Shown: in pieces, positions 1-9,400 of the stretch
How the letters are laid out: each line of letters opens with the position of its first letter
Numbering within the stretch: the stretch's first letter is position 1
Assembly (NCBI GenBank): GCA_011526335.1
Contig: WTJB01000108.1
Span: forward strand, 1 to 14,887
Origin: Candidatus Arcticimaribacter sp.
Lineage (GTDB): Bacteria > Bacteroidota > Bacteroidia > Flavobacteriales > Flavobacteriaceae
Reading direction: 5' to 3'
Length of the DNA stretch: 14,887 nucleotides
Position numbers and translations under genes: made by a program
Notes under the pieces: model-generated
Told to the model about the DNA's origin: nothing
The model's database searches: none
What the model saw: only the letters and a program-made list of their open reading frames with translations

Positions 1-794
1 TAGAACTTATAGCCGTTGGCGATTGGATGTCTCCTAAAGTTCTAGATGTCGTTGATCAAGAATTTGCAATTAAAACATTAAAGGGCGCAGAAAACCTGAA
101 CGGGTTCTGGAAAACCATTGAGATTGCCGATATAAACGATGACGGAGTCGACGATATCCTCCTTGGAAATTTAGGCGAAAACACCAAATTCAAAGCTTCT
201 GAAGCGCAGCCCATCTATCTTTATCTAGATGATTTTGATGAAAACGAGCAATTGGATCCTATTATTTTTTATAACTTTTTTGGAAGGTATCGGCCATTCA
301 ATACCAAAGAGGATTTGGCCGCTCAAATGCCCATGATCAAAAAACGTTTTACCAGCTTTCAAAAATTCGCTACGGTGGATAATATCAAAGCCCTTACAGG
401 TAAAAACGAAGACGAAATCGTTGAAGTCAAAAAAGTAAATACCTTGGCCTCTGCCGTACTTTTAAAAGGGGACCAGGGCTATACCGTACAAACACTTCCG
501 CAGGAAGCACAATACAGTAACATTCGAGATTTTCACTGGGACGACGCACACAAGCGTTTGTACTATGTCGGAAATGCGCAGGAGTTCGTAACAGAATTAG
601 GAAATGTTGCTGCCAACCCTGGAGGGGTATTGGAAATCGGGAAGAGCGGGACGCCTCTTTTCTCACATCTTGAATTTCTTCCCCTTCCCGTTCGCTTTAA
701 CCTAAGAAAAATTTTACCCCTTGCGCCCGCTACATTTCTCTTAGTGACCAATAATGATTATGTTTATCTCCTAAAAGACCAAAAAAATGATTAA
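1..794 (+). CDS. VCBS/FG-GAP repeat protein, C-terminal part (5' end outside window)
   Basis: The open frame runs in from the left edge (first full codon at base 3), so the ATG at 27 is internal and only about 263 C-terminal residues are visible. The start of the fragment (LIAVGDWMSPKV) and the later DINDDGVDDILLGNLG are typical blade motifs of FG-GAP/VCBS beta-propellers; DINDDGVDD at bases 129-155 is a calcium-binding-type DxNxDGxxD loop. A second acidic loop (DDFDENEQLDP) and the block QMPMIKKRFTSFQKFA are what I recall from the large Bacteroidota VCBS proteins found beside SusC/SusD loci. Later propeller repeats are degenerate. Such proteins are usually exported and thought to take part in binding or assembly at the cell surface; no enzymatic residues are visible. 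The end overlaps the next gene by 8 bp, which implies translational coupling. The family call is fairly sure; the exact function is unknown. Confidence 0.8.
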   Translation, partial: ELIAVGDWMSPKVLDVVDQEFAIKTLKGAENLNGFWKTIEIADINDDGVDDILLGNLGENTKFKASEAQPIYLYLDDFDENEQLDPIIFYNFFGRYRPFNTKEDLAAQMPMIKKRFTSFQKFATVDNIKALTGKNEDEIVEVKKVNTLASAVLLKGDQGYTVQTLPQEAQYSNIRDFHWDDAHKRLYYVGNAQEFVTELGNVAANPGGVLEIGKSGTPLFSHLEFLPLPVRFNLRKILPLAPATFLLVTNNDYVYLLKDQKND

Positions 795-2136
795 ACGATT
801 CTACCACATCCTTATGCTGAGTTGTATGGTGGTGATCACTGCATGTACACCCAATACAGCGTATAAAGCCCAACTAGAAGACCCCGAGCTTTTTCAATCA
901 GCGGTTAAAAACCTATCCGATATCATTGTTTATGATATCTTTTCGCCTCCCGTTGCCTCTCGGGTATATATGTACCCCACCATTGCGGCCTATGAAATTA
1001 TGGCGCAAGTAGATCCGAGCTACAACAGCCTTCAAGATCAACTGTCGGGATTGACGGCGATTCCTGCTATAGAAGAAAATGTCAACGCCAATTTGGCCGC
1101 ACTGTATGCCTATAACACCGTCGGGAAAACCTTAATATTTTCGGAAGATCGGATGGAGAAATTTGAGGCAAAATTAGACGACAAACTCAAGGCATTTGGT
1201 GTGCCAAGAAAGGTAAAAAAAGCCTCTAAAGCTTATGCAGATAAAGTTGTCAGCCATATTCTAGGCTGGGCCTCCAACGATATGTACAAACAAACCCGTA
1301 CCTATCCGAAGTACACCATACTAGAAGAAGATCGATTTTGGAAGCCTACCCCTCCAGACTATATGGACGGCATAGAGCCCCATTGGAATAAAATTAGAAC
1401 CTTGGTTTTGGATTCGGCCAATCAGTTTAGCCCAAAAGATCCGTTAACCTTTGACCTGACCAAAGGCTCTCCTTTTCAAACGCAGTTGCAAGAGGTGTAT
1501 GAGGTAGGAGACAATTTGACCCCTGAACAAATCGAAATCGCTAAGTTTTGGGACTGCAATCCTTATGTAACCCACCACCGTGGACACGCCATGTTTGCCA
1601 CCAAAAAAATCACCCCTGGAGGGCACTGGATTGGAATTACGGCCATTGCAGCCAGACAAGCACAAAGTACCTTTATAGAAACGGTAGACGCCTTTACCCA
1701 CGTTAGTGTGGCTCTTTTTGACGGCTTTATTTCTTGTTGGGATGAAAAGTGGAATACCCTGGTGGTACGCCCGGAAACCTTGATCAACCAGTATTATGAT
1801 GAAGAATGGCTTCCTCTATTGCAAACACCACCCTTCCCAGAATATACCAGTGGGCATTCTGTAATTTCGAGAGCTTCGGCTGTGGTCTTGACAAAGTTAT
1901 ACGGAGATAATTTTGCCTTTACCGACACTACCGAAGTAGCCTTTGGACTTCCCATTAGAAAATACGACTCCTTTATCCATGCCTCAGAAGAGGCCGCCAT
2001 ATCAAGACTTTATGGGGGTATTCATTACATGATGGCCATCACAGAAGGGGTAGCGCAAGGGCATAAAGTAGGCGAAACCGTTGCCCAAACATTAGAAACC
2101 AAACGCACAAATGAGGCTGTAGCTTCAGCGGAATAA
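787..2136 (+). CDS. Vanadium haloperoxidase/PAP2 phosphatase superfamily lipoprotein
   Basis: This 449-aa protein starts with a lipoprotein signal peptide: a basic n-region (KRFYH), a hydrophobic core and the lipobox ITAC, with lipidated Cys20. It is therefore membrane-anchored outside the inner membrane. No acidic surface-export cluster follows the cysteine, so a periplasmic-facing position is the simpler inference. The C-terminal third carries the superfamily signature: K321-x6-R328-P329, then Y-T-S-G-H-S with H357, then S406-R407-x5-H413. These residues bind phosphate or vanadate in PAP2 phosphatases and vanadium haloperoxidases. The Asp that normally ends SRx5Hx3D is Ala417 here. The mostly helical N-terminal two thirds fits the long haloperoxidase-like branch rather than small PAP2 enzymes. 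Whether it oxidises halides or hydrolyses a phosphate ester cannot be told from sequence. The start ATG overlaps the upstream stop by 8 bp, and the MFS gene follows 9 bp after the stop. Confidence 0.85.
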   Translation: MIKRFYHILMLSCMVVITACTPNTAYKAQLEDPELFQSAVKNLSDIIVYDIFSPPVASRVYMYPTIAAYEIMAQVDPSYNSLQDQLSGLTAIPAIEENVNANLAALYAYNTVGKTLIFSEDRMEKFEAKLDDKLKAFGVPRKVKKASKAYADKVVSHILGWASNDMYKQTRTYPKYTILEEDRFWKPTPPDYMDGIEPHWNKIRTLVLDSANQFSPKDPLTFDLTKGSPFQTQLQEVYEVGDNLTPEQIEIAKFWDCNPYVTHHRGHAMFATKKITPGGHWIGITAIAARQAQSTFIETVDAFTHVSVALFDGFISCWDEKWNTLVVRPETLINQYYDEEWLPLLQTPPFPEYTSGHSVISRASAVVLTKLYGDNFAFTDTTEVAFGLPIRKYDSFIHASEEAAISRLYGGIHYMMAITEGVAQGHKVGETVAQTLETKRTNEAVASAE

Positions 2137-2145
2137 ACTATATAT

Positions 2146-3507
2146 ATGCAAAAAAAGACACTTTCTTTTGGTCAAATCCTAACGATGAACTTTGGGTTTT
2201 TCGGGGTACAATTTAGTTTTGGCTTACAACAAAGCAACATGAGCGCCATTTATAAGTATTTGGGTGCCAACGAGGCAGAATTGCCTATGCTTTGGTTAGC
2301 AGGACCCGTTACCGGACTTTTGGTGCAACCCGTTATCGGTGCCATTTCTGACGGTACCTGGTCGCCAAAATTTGGCCGTAGAAAGCCTTTTTTCTTGATT
2401 GGGGCAGTCATTGCCAGTTTGGCCTTAATTGCCATGCCTTTTTCCTCCACCATATGGATGGCCGCCAGTTTATTGTGGATTTTAGATGCCGCTAACAACA
2501 TCGCTTTAGAACCTTATCGCGCATTTATTTCGGATAAATTACCCGAAAAGCAATATTCTTTAGGCTTTTTAATGCAAAGCTTTTTTACGGGTCTCGGGAC
2601 CACCTTAGCCAATTTTACCCCAGCCATTTTGGTTACCCTAGGGGTACTGGCCATGAGTGATAAGATGGATAACGGAATACCCGTAGCGACCTATTGGGCT
2701 TTTGGGATTGGTGCTTTTGCCTCTACCGCCACCATTTTGGTTACTGTACTCACCACCTCAGAGTATCCGCCAACGGAGGAAGAATTGGCTAAAATAGAAG
2801 CCGATAAAGCCCAGGGGAACCCGATTGCACGTACCCTAAAAGAAATCAAAGAGGCGTTTGTAGAAATGCCCAAAACCATGAAACAGCTGATCCCTGTGAT
2901 GTTTTTTCCGTGGTATGCCATGTTCTGTTATTGGCAATATTTGACCTCGGCTTTGTCTTTATCGCTTTATGATACCTTGGACCAGAATTCCGAATTTTTT
3001 GGGCAAGCACAATTATTGACGGGGAACCTAAACGGAACCTATAACATCATCTGTTTTAGTATTGCGTTTTTACTCATTCCCATTGCCCGTAAATTAGGCG
3101 CCAAACAACTGCACTTTATCAGCTTGGCGTTGGGGGGTGTAGGCTTGCTAATCATGCCACTATTAAACGACAGTAGCGTACTCTTTACCCTTCCTTTTGG
3201 GGACGGTATTGCAGTAACGCAGATCTATTTATTTTCCTTTGGACTGGGGATTACCTGGGCCTCTATGATGGCCATGCCATATCAAATGCTAGCTGCGGCT
3301 ATCCCGAGCGATAAAACCGGGGTATATATGGGGATTTTCAATATGTTTATTGTGATTCCTATGATCATCCAAATTTTTAGCATGCAGTACTTTGTTTATG
3401 ACCTTTTGGGACAAAACCCGGTTAATGTTATCCGTTTGGCCGGCTCCTTTTTAATCTTAGGAGGAATATTTTCCCTCTTTGTATCCCAGCCCAAAACAGT
3501 AGAATAA
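2146..3507 (+). CDS. SLC45-like MFS transporter (probable sugar:cation symporter)
   Basis: This 453-aa, strongly hydrophobic protein fits a 12-helix major facilitator of the inner membrane. Helix 1 lies near residues 8-28 and helix 2 near 46-66. The loop between helices 2 and 3 has MFS motif A in its SLC45/GPH form, GAISDGTWSPKFGRRKP (residues 65-81), with D69 and R78-R79. NNIALEPYRAFISDKLP (residues 117-133) and MQSFFTGLG are also family-typical of SLC45-like sucrose/maltose carriers. A hydrophilic central loop near residues 205-245 separates the two six-helix halves. Close relatives in Bacteroidota are usually annotated as maltose or disaccharide importers, but the substrate is not readable from the sequence. 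The gene follows the haloperoxidase-like gene after 9 bp and is the last gene before a strong terminator, so it is very likely in the same transcript as the two genes before it. Confidence 0.85.
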   Translation: MQKKTLSFGQILTMNFGFFGVQFSFGLQQSNMSAIYKYLGANEAELPMLWLAGPVTGLLVQPVIGAISDGTWSPKFGRRKPFFLIGAVIASLALIAMPFSSTIWMAASLLWILDAANNIALEPYRAFISDKLPEKQYSLGFLMQSFFTGLGTTLANFTPAILVTLGVLAMSDKMDNGIPVATYWAFGIGAFASTATILVTVLTTSEYPPTEEELAKIEADKAQGNPIARTLKEIKEAFVEMPKTMKQLIPVMFFPWYAMFCYWQYLTSALSLSLYDTLDQNSEFFGQAQLLTGNLNGTYNIICFSIAFLLIPIARKLGAKQLHFISLALGGVGLLIMPLLNDSSVLFTLPFGDGIAVTQIYLFSFGLGITWASMMAMPYQMLAAAIPSDKTGVYMGIFNMFIVIPMIIQIFSMQYFVYDLLGQNPVNVIRLAGSFLILGGIFSLFVSQPKTVE

Positions 3508-3528
3508 AATACGACCATATTTCTATTT

Positions 3529-3555
3529 AAGGAGGGAGTTATCCCTCCTTTTTTT
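3529..3555 (+). terminator. Rho-independent terminator after the MFS gene
   Basis: A perfect 9-bp stem, AAGGAGGGA / TCCCTCCTT, with the 4-nt loop GTTA is followed directly by five more T residues. It starts 21 bp after the MFS stop codon and separates the three-gene accessory unit from maeB. The opposite strand has no T-run after the stem, so it should act on the + strand only. Confidence 0.9.
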
Positions 3556-3591
3556 ATTCCCTTGCCGTATGGGGGTTTACGGCATTCTTTC

Positions 3592-3599
3592 TACATTTG
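3592..3599 (+). promoter_or_regulatory. Bacteroidota-type -7 promoter element of maeB
   Basis: TACATTTG matches the TAnnTTTG consensus of the Bacteroidota primary sigma factor. It lies just after the terminator of the preceding unit and 21 bp before the maeB ATG, which predicts a leader of about 15 nt. I see no clear -33 TTG at the usual 17-23 nt spacing (the nearest, at 3562-3564, is 27 nt away), so the call rests on the -7 box and its location. It also shows that the TTG at 3597 is part of the promoter and not a start codon. Confidence 0.6.
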
Positions 3600-3620
3600 T
3601 TAGAGACCGATATAAATTTT

Positions 3621-5894
3621 ATGAGTCAAGAACAAAAAAGAAGAGCGGCTTTGGTATATCATGCCAAACCCCGCCCAGGAAAAATTGAAGTTGTCCCCAC
3701 CAAGAAATATGAAACCCAACGCGACTTGGCTTTGGCCTACTCCCCAGGAGTAGCGCTTCCGTGTTTAGAAATAGAAAAGGAAGTAGCCAATGTGTACAAG
3801 TACACCAATAAAGGGAATCTTGTTGCGGTCATTTCCAACGGAACCGCGGTCTTAGGCTTAGGCGATATTGGTCCTGAAGCTTCCAAACCCGTCATGGAGG
3901 GAAAAGGACTGCTGTTTAAAATTTTTGCGGGAATTGATGTTTTTGACATTGAAGTAGACACCAAAAACACCGAGGAGTTTATTCAAGCGGTAAAAGCCAT
4001 TGCTCCCACCTTTGGGGGCATCAATCTTGAGGACATCAAGGCTCCTGAAGCTTTTGAAATTGAAAGACGGCTAAAAGAAGAATTGGACATTCCCGTCATG
4101 CACGACGACCAGCACGGAACAGCCATCATCTCTTGTGCTGCTTTGCTCAATGCGCTAGAATTGTCGGATAAAAAAATAGAGGAGGTGCGTATTGTGATTT
4201 CTGGTGCAGGGGCTGCAGCCATTTCTTGTACAAGATTGTATAAAGCCTTCGGGGCCAAAACCGAAAACATTGTCATGACCGACAGTAAGGGGGTTATCCG
4301 AAAAGACCGAGCGGTACTGACTCCAGAGAAAGAAGAATTTGCCACGCATTTAGATCTACACACCCTAGAAGATGCCATGCAGGGGGCCGATGTTTTTATT
4401 GGTCTTTCTTTGGCCAATATTGTAACCCCCGCCATGCTAAAAAGCATGAATGCCAACCCTATCGTCTTTGCTATGGCCAATCCGGATCCCGAGATTGCAT
4501 ATGAATTGGCCTGTGCTACCCGCGATGATATTCTGATGGCCACGGGACGTTCAGACCATCCCAATCAGGTAAACAACGTCTTGGGCTTTCCCTTTATTTT
4601 TAGAGGGGCTTTAGATGTTCGGGCCACAGGCATCAACGAAGCAATGAAAAAAGCGGCGGTTATCGCCCTTGCGGATCTGACCAAAAAACCTGTCCCCGAG
4701 CAGGTAAACTTGGCCTATAACGAAACGCGTCTTACCTTTGGACGTGATTATATCATCCCAAAACCCTTTGACCCTAGATTGATTGTGGAAGTACCCGCAG
4801 CAGTAGCCAAAGCCGCCATGGATTCTGGGGTAGCACAAGAACCCATCGAAGATTGGGATCGCTATAGAGAGACTTTGGCCGAATGGACTGGAGCAGAACA
4901 AAAAACCCTACGGGTACTGCATCACCGCGCCAAGCAAGCGCCCAAGCGCATTGTTTTTGCAGAGGCCGATCAGTTGGATGTACTCAAGGCCGCACAAATT
5001 GTAAAAGAAGAAGGCATTGGCGAACCCATACTCTTGGGACGTAAAGAGGTCATCTGTGATTTAATGTCGTCGATTGATTTTAACGAGTCCGTCAAAATAC
5101 TGGATCCCAAAAGCATGGAAGAACGGGAGATCAAAAACCAATATGCCGAACAATATTGGGCGACCCATAAACGCAAAGGCGTTACGGAGTACGAAGCCAA
5201 ATCCATCATGCGCGAACGGAATTATTTTGGGGCCATGATGGTCGAAATGGGCCATGCAGACGCTATGCTTTCGGGCTATTCTAGAAATTACGCTTCTGTG
5301 GTAAAACCCATCATGAAGATCATCAACAAAGCCAAAGGGGTCTCGCGCATAGCCGCCACCAATTTGATGCTAACCGAAAGGGGACCCCTCTTTTTGTCGG
5401 ATACTTCGATCAATATTGATCCTTCGGCGAAAGAAATCGCCAAGATTGCACAAATGAATGCCAAAGTGGTAGAAATGTTTGGTTTTAAGCCGATTACCGC
5501 TCTATTGTCCTACACCAACTTTGGGGCTTCTGTACACCCAAATGCAAAAAAAGTAAGCGAAGCTGTAGATTACCTGCACCGCTACTACCCCAATTTGGAG
5601 GTCGATGGTCCTTTACAGTCGGACTTTGCCTTAAACAAAGAGATGCTGGAAGAGAAATTCCCCTTCTCTAATTTGGTAAAAAAGAAGGTAAATACCCTGA
5701 TTTTCCCCAATTTAGAATCCGCCAACATTACCTATAAATTACTTAAAGAACTCAACGGTGCGCAGTCTGTAGGTCCTATTTTATTGGGCTTGGAAAAAGC
5801 AGTGCATATATTGCAACTGGGTGCCAGTGTAGATGAAATTGTAAACATGGCAGCAGTAGCCGTAGTAGATGCGCAACAAAAAACAAAAAAATGA
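3621..5894 (+). CDS. maeB: NADP-dependent malic enzyme with C-terminal phosphotransacetylase domain
   Basis: This enzyme oxidatively decarboxylates malate to pyruvate and CO2 in the cytoplasm with reduction of NADP, feeding gluconeogenesis, acetyl-CoA and NADPH supply. The 757-residue length is that of the MaeB hybrid family. The malic N-domain shows YSPGVA (Tyr40) and the lysine segment EGKGLLFK (K95, K100). The divalent metal/active-site motif HDDQHGTA is at 161-168. The Rossmann nucleotide loop SGAGAAA is at 194-200, followed by MANPDPEI. From about residue 430 a phosphate acetyl/butyryltransferase domain follows ([13 protein letters not shown], then [12 protein letters not shown] near the end). 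In characterised MaeB proteins this domain lacks transferase activity and mediates allosteric control by acetyl-CoA. I chose ATG 3621 because the family starts at [17 protein letters not shown] and the upstream TTG 3597 lies in the promoter box. The stop overlaps the ruvA start (ATGA). Confidence 0.95.
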   Translation: MSQEQKRRAALVYHAKPRPGKIEVVPTKKYETQRDLALAYSPGVALPCLEIEKEVANVYKYTNKGNLVAVISNGTAVLGLGDIGPEASKPVMEGKGLLFKIFAGIDVFDIEVDTKNTEEFIQAVKAIAPTFGGINLEDIKAPEAFEIERRLKEELDIPVMHDDQHGTAIISCAALLNALELSDKKIEEVRIVISGAGAAAISCTRLYKAFGAKTENIVMTDSKGVIRKDRAVLTPEKEEFATHLDLHTLEDAMQGADVFIGLSLANIVTPAMLKSMNANPIVFAMANPDPEIAYELACATRDDILMATGRSDHPNQVNNVLGFPFIFRGALDVRATGINEAMKKAAVIALADLTKKPVPEQVNLAYNETRLTFGRDYIIPKPFDPRLIVEVPAAVAKAAMDSGVAQEPIEDWDRYRETLAEWTGAEQKTLRVLHHRAKQAPKRIVFAEADQLDVLKAAQIVKEEGIGEPILLGRKEVICDLMSSIDFNESVKILDPKSMEEREIKNQYAEQYWATHKRKGVTEYEAKSIMRERNYFGAMMVEMGHADAMLSGYSRNYASVVKPIMKIINKAKGVSRIAATNLMLTERGPLFLSDTSINIDPSAKEIAKIAQMNAKVVEMFGFKPITALLSYTNFGASVHPNAKKVSEAVDYLHRYYPNLEVDGPLQSDFALNKEMLEEKFPFSNLVKKKVNTLIFPNLESANITYKLLKELNGAQSVGPILLGLEKAVHILQLGASVDEIVNMAAVAVVDAQQKTKK

Positions 5895-6472
5895 TCACAC
5901 AAATACAAGGTAAACTCGTTGAAAAACATCCCACCCATGTGGTGATCGACTGCCATGGGGTAGGCTATGAAGTCCACATCTCATTACACACTTTTGGGCA
6001 ATTGGGCGCAGAGGAAAACATTCGTTTATACACCCATCTTCAGATTCGCGAAGATGCGCATACCCTCTTTGGCTTTTACGAACCCTTAGAACGCGGAATT
6101 TTTCGCCTTTTAATTTCTATTTCAGGGATAGGGGCTAGTATTGCCAGAACCATGTTGTCTTCCATGACACCACAAGAAGTGCAACAAGCGATCGTAAACG
6201 AAGATTTGGCAGCGATAAAAGCCGTGAAAGGAATAGGATTAAAGACGGCTCAACGTGTTTTGATCGAATTAAAAGACAAAATTCAAAATCTCTACGGAAT
6301 TGATGAAATTCCGATCTCTAAAAGCAATACAATCAAAGAAGAAACGTTATCAGCATTGGAGGTTCTTGGCTACCCGAGAAGGCAGTCCGAGAAAATTATT
6401 GATAACATCATTCAAAGTGCTCCAGAAAGTTCGGTAGAAGAACTCATAAAGACTGCTTTGAATAAATTGTAA
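5891..6472 (+). CDS. ruvA: Holliday junction branch migration protein RuvA
   Basis: RuvA binds four-way DNA junctions as a tetramer and loads the RuvB helicase motor for branch migration during recombinational repair. The 193-residue length is typical. The N-terminal OB-fold shows GKLVEKHPTHVVID and GVGYEVHI (residues 7-30). Two helix-hairpin-helix elements follow, at SISGIGASIA (77-86) and KAVKGIGLKTAQ (110-121), then a flexible linker near 138-150. The C-terminal three-helix domain that contacts RuvB (EETLSALEVLGYPRRQ onward) closes the protein. The start is the ATG of an ATGA overlap with maeB, so the two are translationally coupled and share a promoter. The sprA start lies 8 bp after the stop. 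Neither ruvB nor ruvC is in the window, which is usual because ruvA stands apart from ruvB in many Bacteroidota. Confidence 0.97.
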   Translation: MITQIQGKLVEKHPTHVVIDCHGVGYEVHISLHTFGQLGAEENIRLYTHLQIREDAHTLFGFYEPLERGIFRLLISISGIGASIARTMLSSMTPQEVQQAIVNEDLAAIKAVKGIGLKTAQRVLIELKDKIQNLYGIDEIPISKSNTIKEETLSALEVLGYPRRQSEKIIDNIIQSAPESSVEELIKTALNKL

Positions 6473-6480
6473 ATTAACCT

Positions 6481-9400
6481 TTGATTGAAGTAAATCGCTG
6501 TCATTTACGTTTGGTCCAGCGTTTACTGTTTTGCCTGTGTATTTTCCTTTTGATGGGGCAAAACAGTTATGGACAAACCCCCTCATCAGACACCTATGAT
6601 TTGGGAAGCATAGATTTACCTCAATCCGAAAGTCTTCAAAGCCAATACATTTACGACCCAGCGCAAGATCTCTATCTCCTTGTTGCTCCGCCAGGACAGT
6701 ATCCTATTGGCATTCCTTTGGTGTTGACGCCAAAAGAGTTTGAGAAAATTCGGCTAAAAGAACAGATGAATGGCTATTTCCAGGACAAGGTCATTACCAT
6801 CAGTAGAAATAAAGACGCAGCAGAAGAATTGCAAAAAAACCTCTTGCCTGAACTCTACGTCAATTCAAAATTTTTCTCTTCTGTTTTTGGAAGCAATTCT
6901 ATAGATGTGAGTCCGCAAGGTTCTATTGGCATTGATATGGGGATACGCTACCAGAAAACAGACAACCCAAGCTTGTCTCCACGAAACAGAAAAAATTTCG
7001 GCTTTGATTTTGATCAGCGCATTAGCCTAAGCCTTTTGGGGAATATAGGGGAGCGCCTCCAGATTACCGCCAACTATGATACCGAATCTACTTTTGACTT
7101 TCAAAATCTGGTAAAACTTCAATTCAACCCTCCAAAAATCAATGAACTGTCTGACTATTTGCCACAAAGCCTAAAAGACAAGGCCGATAACATTCAAGGA
7201 AAAGTAGAAAAGGCAGGAAGCAAATTGGCGAACCTGCAAAATAAAATTGGCGAGGCCCGTAGTCAAGTCAGTCAAGTCAAAAATCAACTGCAAAACCTAA
7301 AGGATAATGCAAACAACCTGGGTAATTTGGCAGGAGAGTATCAAAACAAGATCAATAATTTTCTCAATAAAAACGCCTCAGAAGATGCCATCCTGCAAAA
7401 CATAGATGTAGGGAACATCAATATGCCTTTGAACAGTACCCTGATCTCGGGCGCACAAAGTTTAATGGGGGTAAAGGCACAGCTAAAATTTGGGAACACC
7501 AACATCACGGGTGTTTTTGCAGAACAGCGCTCACAAACCCAATCCGTCATTGCTCAAGGGGGCGGAACCTTACAAGAATTTTCCATCTTTGCCTTGGACT
7601 ATGAAGCGGATCGTCACTTCTTTCTCGCCCACTACTTTAGAGACAATTACGATAAGTTTTTGCAGTCTTATCCTTTTATCAACTCTCCGATACAAATCAC
7701 CAGAGTGGAGGTCTGGATCACCAACCGACAGTCCCAAACACAAAATATCCGAAATATTGTAGCCCTTCAAGATTTAGGAGAAACCCAAGCAGAAAACACC
7801 CGTTTGGGGCAACAGTTCCCTACTTTTTTTACCCCGAGTGCTGCGGTGGGCGTTCCGGACAATGCGGCAAACGTTTTAAACCCGAAAGCCATAGGTCAGG
7901 GAGGAATATTAACCGATAACATCAGAGACATTGCTACCGTTCCGCAAGCTTTTGGTAGCTTGAATGGACAAACAAAAGAAGGCTTCGATTATGCGGTGCT
8001 TGAAAGTGCCCGTAAACTACAGCCTTCAGAATATACTTTGCACCCCCAATTGGGGTACATTTCTTTGAATCAGCGCCTGAGCAATGATGAAATTTTAGGG
8101 GTGGCATATCAATTTACTTATTTGGGCGAGGTGTATCAGGTAGGCGAGTTTGCCAACGGAGGAATTGCAGGAACATCGCTAAACACCAGTTCCCAAACCA
8201 CCGTAACCCCTGTGGTGGAAACCAATAATTTGGTGGTCAAACTGTTGAAGAGTAGCCTGACAGATGTACGTCAACCGGTATGGGATTTGATGATGAAAAA
8301 TATCTACAACACCGGGGCATTTCAGCTAGAAAGAGAAGACTTCCGACTAAACATTTTGTATTCAGATCCTTCTCCCATCAACTATATTCAAGCGGTTGAT
8401 GCTGCCATTTGGCCCGATGCCATCAGAGATCAGGTGTTGTTAAAAACATTAAATCTAGACCGTTTAAACGTATATAATGATCCTGAACCTGAGGGGGACG
8501 GTTTCTTTGACTATGTTCCCGGGATTACCATAGACCCTCAATATGGGCGTATTATCTTCCCAACGGTAGAGCCCTTTGGTGAGGCCTTGTTTAAACTCTT
8601 AGACAATCCTGACTCTGCTGCTGAAGACTACCAAAATCCAGCAACCTACAATGCCAATCAAAGCAAATATGTTTTTCGTGAAATGTATGCCTTGACCCAA
8701 GCGGCAGCCCTAGATGCTTCAGAAAAAAATAAGTTTGAATTAAAAGGGCGCTATAAATCGGCTGGGGGAGATGGCATTCCCATCGGGGCTTTTAACGTCC
8801 CGCGCGGATCTGTACAAGTTACCGCAGGGGGTCGGGTGCTTCGTGAAGGGATAGACTATACGGTAAATTATCAGATTGGACGGGTCAAAATATTAGATCC
8901 TGCCCTACAAGCCTCGAATGTACCCATTAAAATTTCTGTGGAAAACAACACCTTTTTTGGACAGCAAAACAAACGCTTTTCGGGCGTTGATGTTTCCCAT
9001 CAGTTCAATGAAAAATTTGTGGTTGGAGGAACCTTAATCAACCTAAGCGAAAATCCGTTAACGCAAAAAGCCAACTACGGCAGCAGTCCTGTAAACAATA
9101 CGATGGTTGGATTTAACACCAATTTTTCCACAGAGCTTCCTTTTTTAACGCGATTGATCAATAAACTTCCGACCATAGAAACGGCGGTTCCCTCCAAGCT
9201 TTCTTTCCGTGGTGAAGTGGCCAGTTTGATTGCAGGTGACCCCCGCCTTACCCAATTGCAGGGCGATGCTACGGTTTATATCGACGACTTTGAAGGAGCA
9301 CAAACCAATATTGATGTCAAAAACGCCCTGGCCTGGAACTTGTCTAGTGTGCCTTACGAAGGTTATGGCGGCTCGGGCATTGGGACCAATGATTTGACTG

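Noticed and set aside
3597..3620. TTG at 3597 as the maeB start, giving 8 extra residues
   Set aside because: The TTG is part of the TACATTTG promoter box, and the family N-terminus begins at the ATG at 3621.
3983..4564. 193-codon open frame on the minus strand opposite maeB
   Set aside because: It is a shadow of maeB codon usage; the protein is low-complexity and resembles no family I know.
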